The position numbers and the translations under genes were made by a program. Positions 62,601-64,000 of a stretch of 64,000 nt of DNA are shown piece by piece. The DNA lies in the NCBI GenBank assembly GCA_039931675.1, contig JBDTRM010000173.1, forward strand, positions 1-64,000. The letters run 5' to 3'. A model generated the notes under the pieces. The model made no database searches and was not told where the DNA came from. It saw only the letters and a list, made by a program, of their open reading frames with translations. The DNA is from JAEUTH01 sp039931675 (lineage in GTDB: Bacteria; Bacteroidota; Bacteroidia; AKYH767-A; OLB10). The number at the start of each line of letters is the position of its first letter. Position 1 is the first letter of the stretch.

Positions 62601-64000
62601 TACAACCGTTATCATCGGTAATAGTTACTGTATATAAACCTGCCGTTAATCCTGTAAATGTTACAGGGGCAGCAGCATTGATAAAGCTTTGTGTATTAGG
62701 ATCAGGGGTGATCGTATAGTCATAAGGTCCTGTTCCTAAAGAACCTGTAGCAGTTATTGAACCATCGGCTCCATCAGGACAATTTACGCTGTCCTGTACT
62801 AAAGAAACTACAGGGTTTTGATTAACTGTTACAGTAATTGAACTCCGTGGGCTTTCGCAACCCGGTCCCGGATCCTGGCTTACATAATAAGTGTTAACAC
62901 TTGGCACTGCCGTATTTACAACTGGTGCACTTGCACTGCCCGTACCGCCTGTTTGTGATGCATACCATGTTAAGTTAGTACCTGTAACAAATGTTGTTAA
63001 GTCAGGTGCCGGTGTGGTGTTTTGACAAACAGTTACGTTACTGCTCACTAAAGGGGGCAATGGATATGAACAAACATTACCTGTGGTAAATATCTGTCCT
63101 AATGAATCTTGAATTGTAATAGTCCAGGGCGTGGCATCTACCGACTTGAAAACTAAGAATGCACTGTCAGGATTAATTGTCGGAGTCAATACCGTTCCGT
63201 TTAATACTGGCACCGGTGCTCCCGGAGGTGCTGGACTTAAAGTAAAGTCATAAACATTTGTAGATGCAATTACTGTGTAAGGACCAACGCCTCCAAATAC
63301 GGTTACTTTTTCGGAGAACTGACCATCACCGGGTATTAAGCCCGAAGCATTATCTAAACATACGCAAGGATCAAAAAACTGGCCGCATGAACTTGTTCCG
63401 ATTACCACAGTTAAGCTTGAACTGCATCCGTTCGCATCAGTAACAGTTACCGTATAGGTACCTGCTGTTAACCCTGTTCGATTTGCCGAATTGATTGTTG
63501 CAGCATCACTCCATAAATAATTAAATGGTGCTGAGCCTCCGCTTACTGTTACGCTGATAAATCCGCTGGTGCTTGACAGGCAGATTGCTGCTGAATGATT
63601 TTCAGTGAGAATAAGTGAGCTGCCAACTACTACGCTGATTGTATTAGATGCTGTACATCCATTACCATCGGTAATAGTTACTGTAAGAATATATGTGCCG
63701 TTAATTGCATTATTAAAGATAGGATTTGAAATCGTGGTGCTGCTCAGTGAGCCTGCCCCCGTACCTGTCCATGAGAATGTATAAACACTATTTCCGCCTG
63801 TTGCACTTGCCGTGATCAGCAGGTCACTGCCCGCACAAACTGTTGGTGAGGTCGGTGTAATTGTTACTGCAAGATCAGATGTTACTGTAACTGTAGAAGT
63901 GCATGTTGACTGGTTGCCGCACTGATCCGTCACCGTTAATATTACTGTATTAGGACCTACATCTGTACAATCAAAAGTAGTCTGCGATGCGCTGAATGAA
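53626..64000 (-). CDS. Giant SprB-repeat T9SS adhesin, 5' end beyond the window
   Basis: The frame is open from the stop at 53626 to base 64000 with no start, so the N-terminus is outside; more than 3450 residues are visible. A GTG at 63931-63933 is not the real start: codons before it read TTFDCTDVGPNTVILTV, matching an HYR-like domain that continues across it. Then follow Ig-like strands, one SprB-like unit, a linker with Cys pairs and an array of about 36 more SprB units (nt 54510-62820, ~77 aa each). A ~200-aa segment follows (LTNHFAIAFPAG, KLAAQLVALKLNVQF, GMTITQFLNEANKRLG), then a T9SS sorting domain (NINAYPNPTSGVISI, TLPKGIYMMNVKT). It is likely a surface adhesin exported by the T9SS and possibly moved during gliding. 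Confidence 0.92.
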   Translation of the reverse strand, partial: SFSASQTTFDCTDVGPNTVILTVTDQCGNQSTCTSTVTVTSDLAVTITPTSPTVCAGSDLLITASATGGNSVYTFSWTGTGAGSLSSTTISNPIFNNAINGTYILTVTITDGNGCTASNTISVVVGSSLILTENHSAAICLSSTSGFISVTVSGGSAPFNYLWSDAATINSANRTGLTAGTYTVTVTDANGCSSSLTVVIGTSSCGQFFDPCVCLDNASGLIPGDGQFSEKVTVFGGVGPYTVIASTNVYDFTLSPAPPGAPVPVLNGTVLTPTINPDSAFLVFKSVDATPWTITIQDSLGQIFTTGNVCSYPLPPLVSSNVTVCQNTTPAPDLTTFVTGTNLTWYASQTGGTGSASAPVVNTAVPSVNTYYVSQDPGPGCESPRSSITVTVNQNPVVSLVQDSVNCPDGADGSITATGSLGTGPYDYTITPDPNTQSFINAAAPVTFTGLTAGLYTVTITDDNGCTSTASITVLQPQGFEITASVVDSVSCTGVSDGTVTVNATGGTGGYTYIWTNSSSTVVGNTQTVTGLPGDIYTVTITDQNGCTITATVDLIDPASINISDNTTHVQCFGYATGAIDITVTGGTPPFTYAWSNGETTEDISGLVSDLYTVLVTDFHGCTQELTVAVDQNPQVLVGQSQTNVSCHNGNDGTATVQVSGGVGPYSYLWDNGDTTLTGFNLAPGTHTVIITDASATPGCDTIMSFLITNPTLLDATHTVVHVTCYGQSNGSITINAFGGNPPYVYEWSNSATVNTSSQGNLVAGVYTITITDSTGCVKNVVTQVLQPDSFYVTQSIDNASCFGVADGEATLIVVGGTPGYGYLWSDGQTTSTATGLAGGTYAVTVTDANGCVINVTVIVGQPSQIVITPTITNITCNGLINGSASVTASGGAGGYGYSWNTSPAQSSNTATGLASGTYTVVVTDASGCTNSLDITITQPDSINLNELITPVSCFGGANGAIDIFITGGTTPYTVFWNTGSTSATGLSGLTAGTYTVTVTDTSGCVKTQSFDVTQADSIIVDATVTNISCNGGANGAVTVVVSGGVGPYGYFWSNGETTDTISGLTAANYTLTVTDANGCSVTVIIPVTEPAALECVCNSNVNNVTCFGGSNGSITALPIGGTPPYSYSWVMISPSPSGVLAVTQTISGLTAGTYEVTITDANGCVKVGTATVTEPTQLVVNIMNSNVTCNGNTNGIATAVAAGGIPPYTYSWNTVPGQTTAIATGLGVGSYTVVVTDVNGCTASQTINITQPAVLHVTIAKTNVSCNGGTNGTASATPNGGTAPYFYLWSNGNTNSLATVLVAGTYTVTVSDVNGCTVSKTVTITQPSKIQSLYVVTKPTCFGSTNGAVDLTVTGGTPPYTYAWSNSATTQDVTGIGAGAYSVLITDSKGCVKLVNIIITQPTQIVISITSKNAACNGSATGKATANVTGGSGPYTYLWNTVPAKTTKTASGLAAGTYTVTVTDHKGCTATSSVTITQSATLVCSANVACMNNVTCFGGNNGKLCVTVAGGKAPYTYLWNTNPVATTAAVNNVPAGTYTVVVTDKNGCVTTCSFTITQPLALTATATGTNVSCNGAANGTAAVTASGGTAPYTYLWNNGAAATTSSISGLTPGIYTVTVTDFNGCTKTASITITQPAALTASVSHTNIACNGATTGTITVIATGGTAPLTYTLNPGAVVNGTGTFTGLAAGAYTVTVTDTNGCITSVTATITEPAALTMGPVTGTDVSCFGGNNGTAIAGTISGGTPPYVYLWNSSPVQGTATATGLNAGTYTVIVTDVNGCTVTGSIVINQPATALAISTTQLNIACNGGSTGSATVTASGGTTPYSYLWTDGQTNATATGLAAGTYGVVVTDSNGCEASTTVTILQPTGLSLTATVTDASCNGGANGTVTATATGGNPPYSYVLGTDTNSTGVFIGLAAGTYTVEAFDNGGCTAVTTVQVNEPSAIIANTTVINVSCNGGSNGSASVIATGGVTPYSYSWNSVPVQNTQIATGLVAGIYTVTITDANLCTITRTVTVAEPAALVITPTQVNAACNGGATGTATATVTGGTAPYFYQWSDLQMTSTATGLTAGTYTVTVTDYKGCTVTAVYVITESGSIAVNPSFAPLTCNGGTTVITVAPTGGSGSYTYGWSQDVLNTTASATVIAGTYYVTVTDGNGCSISVPITVTEPTALLCATNTTPAPCFGGNGTASVTASGGTPPYSYSWSNGGLTSSITDLAGPYAVVITDALGCITTCNVTIVEPAILSMSFSSSNTSCGNDNGTATAVVSGGNLPYTFLWSDGETTASVAGLPPGTYTITVNDANGCGPLTSTIVINANAPITCNIIAVNPTCTGYNNGSASVAATGGAGSYTYSWNTAPLQTTALATGLAAGTYEVTITDVTGCTSLCTVDIIEPDPLAFTVEQLNVNCSGAGSGSAIITVFGGTPYTVGSPYTYLWDNGQTTATATGLSVGSYAFTITDSAGCSISGSIILYQNTTLSCNASSTFATCGQANGSATVNVFGGTAPFSYQWNTVPVQTNANATLLTAGTYTVVVTDANGCSTQCTAIVQQAGAVTYTLVSVPAACNGGNGSLSVFGLSGGTPPYTYAWSNAAVTSSISAAAGTYTVTVTDSAGCSVEATGAITEPTALGAISAIAGNVTCNGNADGFICIAMGGGVQPYSYQWSNGANVNCIYDLSPGTYTLTVTDANGCTFAYGTGITEPAVLDTISTSSTPASCGLNDGTGTVNVTGGTAPYTYDWQTVPSQTTPTATGLASGNNFVIITDAAGCSITVCVKVAAGSSFGLALNSPVYAGGVNIRCNGGADGSVNLTVSGTGPFTYNWSTGALTEDIFGLTAGTYTVTVSNGTCTSTASITLTQAPALNLTTLQTNVSCFGGVNGTATAIVSGGSPAYGYSWNTIPVQTNATATGLTAGSYTVTVSDANGCTQTALVTITQPASGLSITAVQVNPTCNGSSNGSIDVTITGGAPPYTYQWTGGQTTEDISGVSAGSHTITVTDANGCNISLCVVLVNPTAIQVTVSKTNISCMGGNNGSACVAATGGAQPYTYLWNIGATTTCINNLFAGTYSVTVTDANGCAVNSSTVVTQPVGMVLTISKTDVTTAGGSDGTASVSVSGGAAPFVYSWNTVPVKTTASITNLAAGTYQVTVVDANGCVVTGSVVITDPNYLCNPVTRPWRTESIVTWAVTANGNPAQSGQYLTNHFAIAFPAGLVVGGGPCVGSKTLTLTNATAVRNFLLGQPNTTSNVLTINLTNPSGGTVQNKLAAQLVALKLNVQFDVQDPNFAPLTTVALGNAIITGMTGTGTVFNGMTITQFLNEANKRLGNCTASPSATIAAWADAAEAINLAYLGGVAVNSGLISCPAGNNRIITVDLNADWNINAYPNPTSGVISIAFSAAQEGTMTMTMMDVTGRQVWNTIVNVVEGENVSTYDFSTLPKGIYMMNVKTADHSKVIRVVIQ
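54510..62820 (-). repeat. SprB-type coding array, about 36 contiguous units
   Basis: Units of about 230 bases carry C-N/F-G-G-x-x-G, SGGTxPYxYxW and GTYTVTVTDxxGC. The last unit (nt about 54510-54740) reads KTDVTTAGGSDG and lacks the first Cys. Units near 55640-55930 read ASCGLNDG and YAGGVNIRCNGG, which also occur in the 2480-aa protein. Confidence 0.9.

Noticed and set aside
54510..62820. Periodic ~230-base repeats that could look like a CRISPR or satellite array
   Set aside because: They are coding repeats in one long frame with protein-level conservation; the period is far longer than CRISPR and no spacers or cas genes exist.
63931..63933. GTG as start codon of the largest protein
   Set aside because: The frame stays open to 64000 and the codons before the GTG encode the beginning of the same domain.

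Overview
The window looks like chromosomal DNA of a Bacteroidota member, probably an environmental, respiring, non-Bacteroides lineage. The reasons are an AT-rich genome with TAnnTTTG-type promoter elements, a type IX secretion (T9SS) protein PorQ, three very large proteins with T9SS C-terminal sorting domains, SprB-type repeats, DUF5916 and TonB-dependent outer-membrane proteins, and an 11-gene complex I operon. No rRNA, tRNA, CRISPR array, phage or insertion sequence was seen.

Layout. 1-4.4 kb: an edge-truncated outer-membrane barrel, tsaC-like, a family 9 glycosyltransferase, dapD and a MarR-GNAT fusion with a palindromic operator. 4.5-10.8 kb (+): a DUF5916 protein, a TTG-started sugar nucleotidyltransferase, glyA and porQ. 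10.8-20.7 kb (-): a TonB receptor with a lipoprotein and a small 'PPPEV'-ending protein, a barrel protein overlapping an M48 protease, an M23 peptidase and a lipoprotein. 21-24 kb: an alpha/beta hydrolase, rpmH (52 aa), rsmG, a glutathione peroxidase and a 128-aa unknown. 24.1-34 kb (-): nuoA-B-C-D-H-I-J-K-L-M-N with no nuoE, F or G. 34.2-38.6 kb (-): rhodanese, MoxR-type AAA+ ATPase, VWA protein and pyrD. 38.9-64 kb: three giant cell-surface genes (1769 aa on +, 2480 aa on -, and a gene of more than 3450 aa on - that is still open at the right edge), with a 3-hydroxyacyl-CoA dehydrogenase gene between the first two.

How it fits together. PorQ belongs to the machinery that exports and anchors T9SS cargo, and the three giant proteins carry the matching C-terminal signal. 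Two of them are arrays of about 11 and about 37 SprB-like repeats, as in gliding or adhesion proteins. Their last repeats are collinear and both end in a repeat that has lost its first cysteine. The nuo operon encodes the membrane arm and Q-module only, so its electron donor is not encoded here.

The spaces between genes are rich in small dispersed palindromes of at least four families. Two of these create false N-terminal extensions in front of glyA and the AAA+ gene. The most striking noncoding object is a roughly 220-bp nested inverted repeat at 45423-45642, next to a perfect 16-bp-stem terminator. Repeat counts and positions were made by eye and are approximate.
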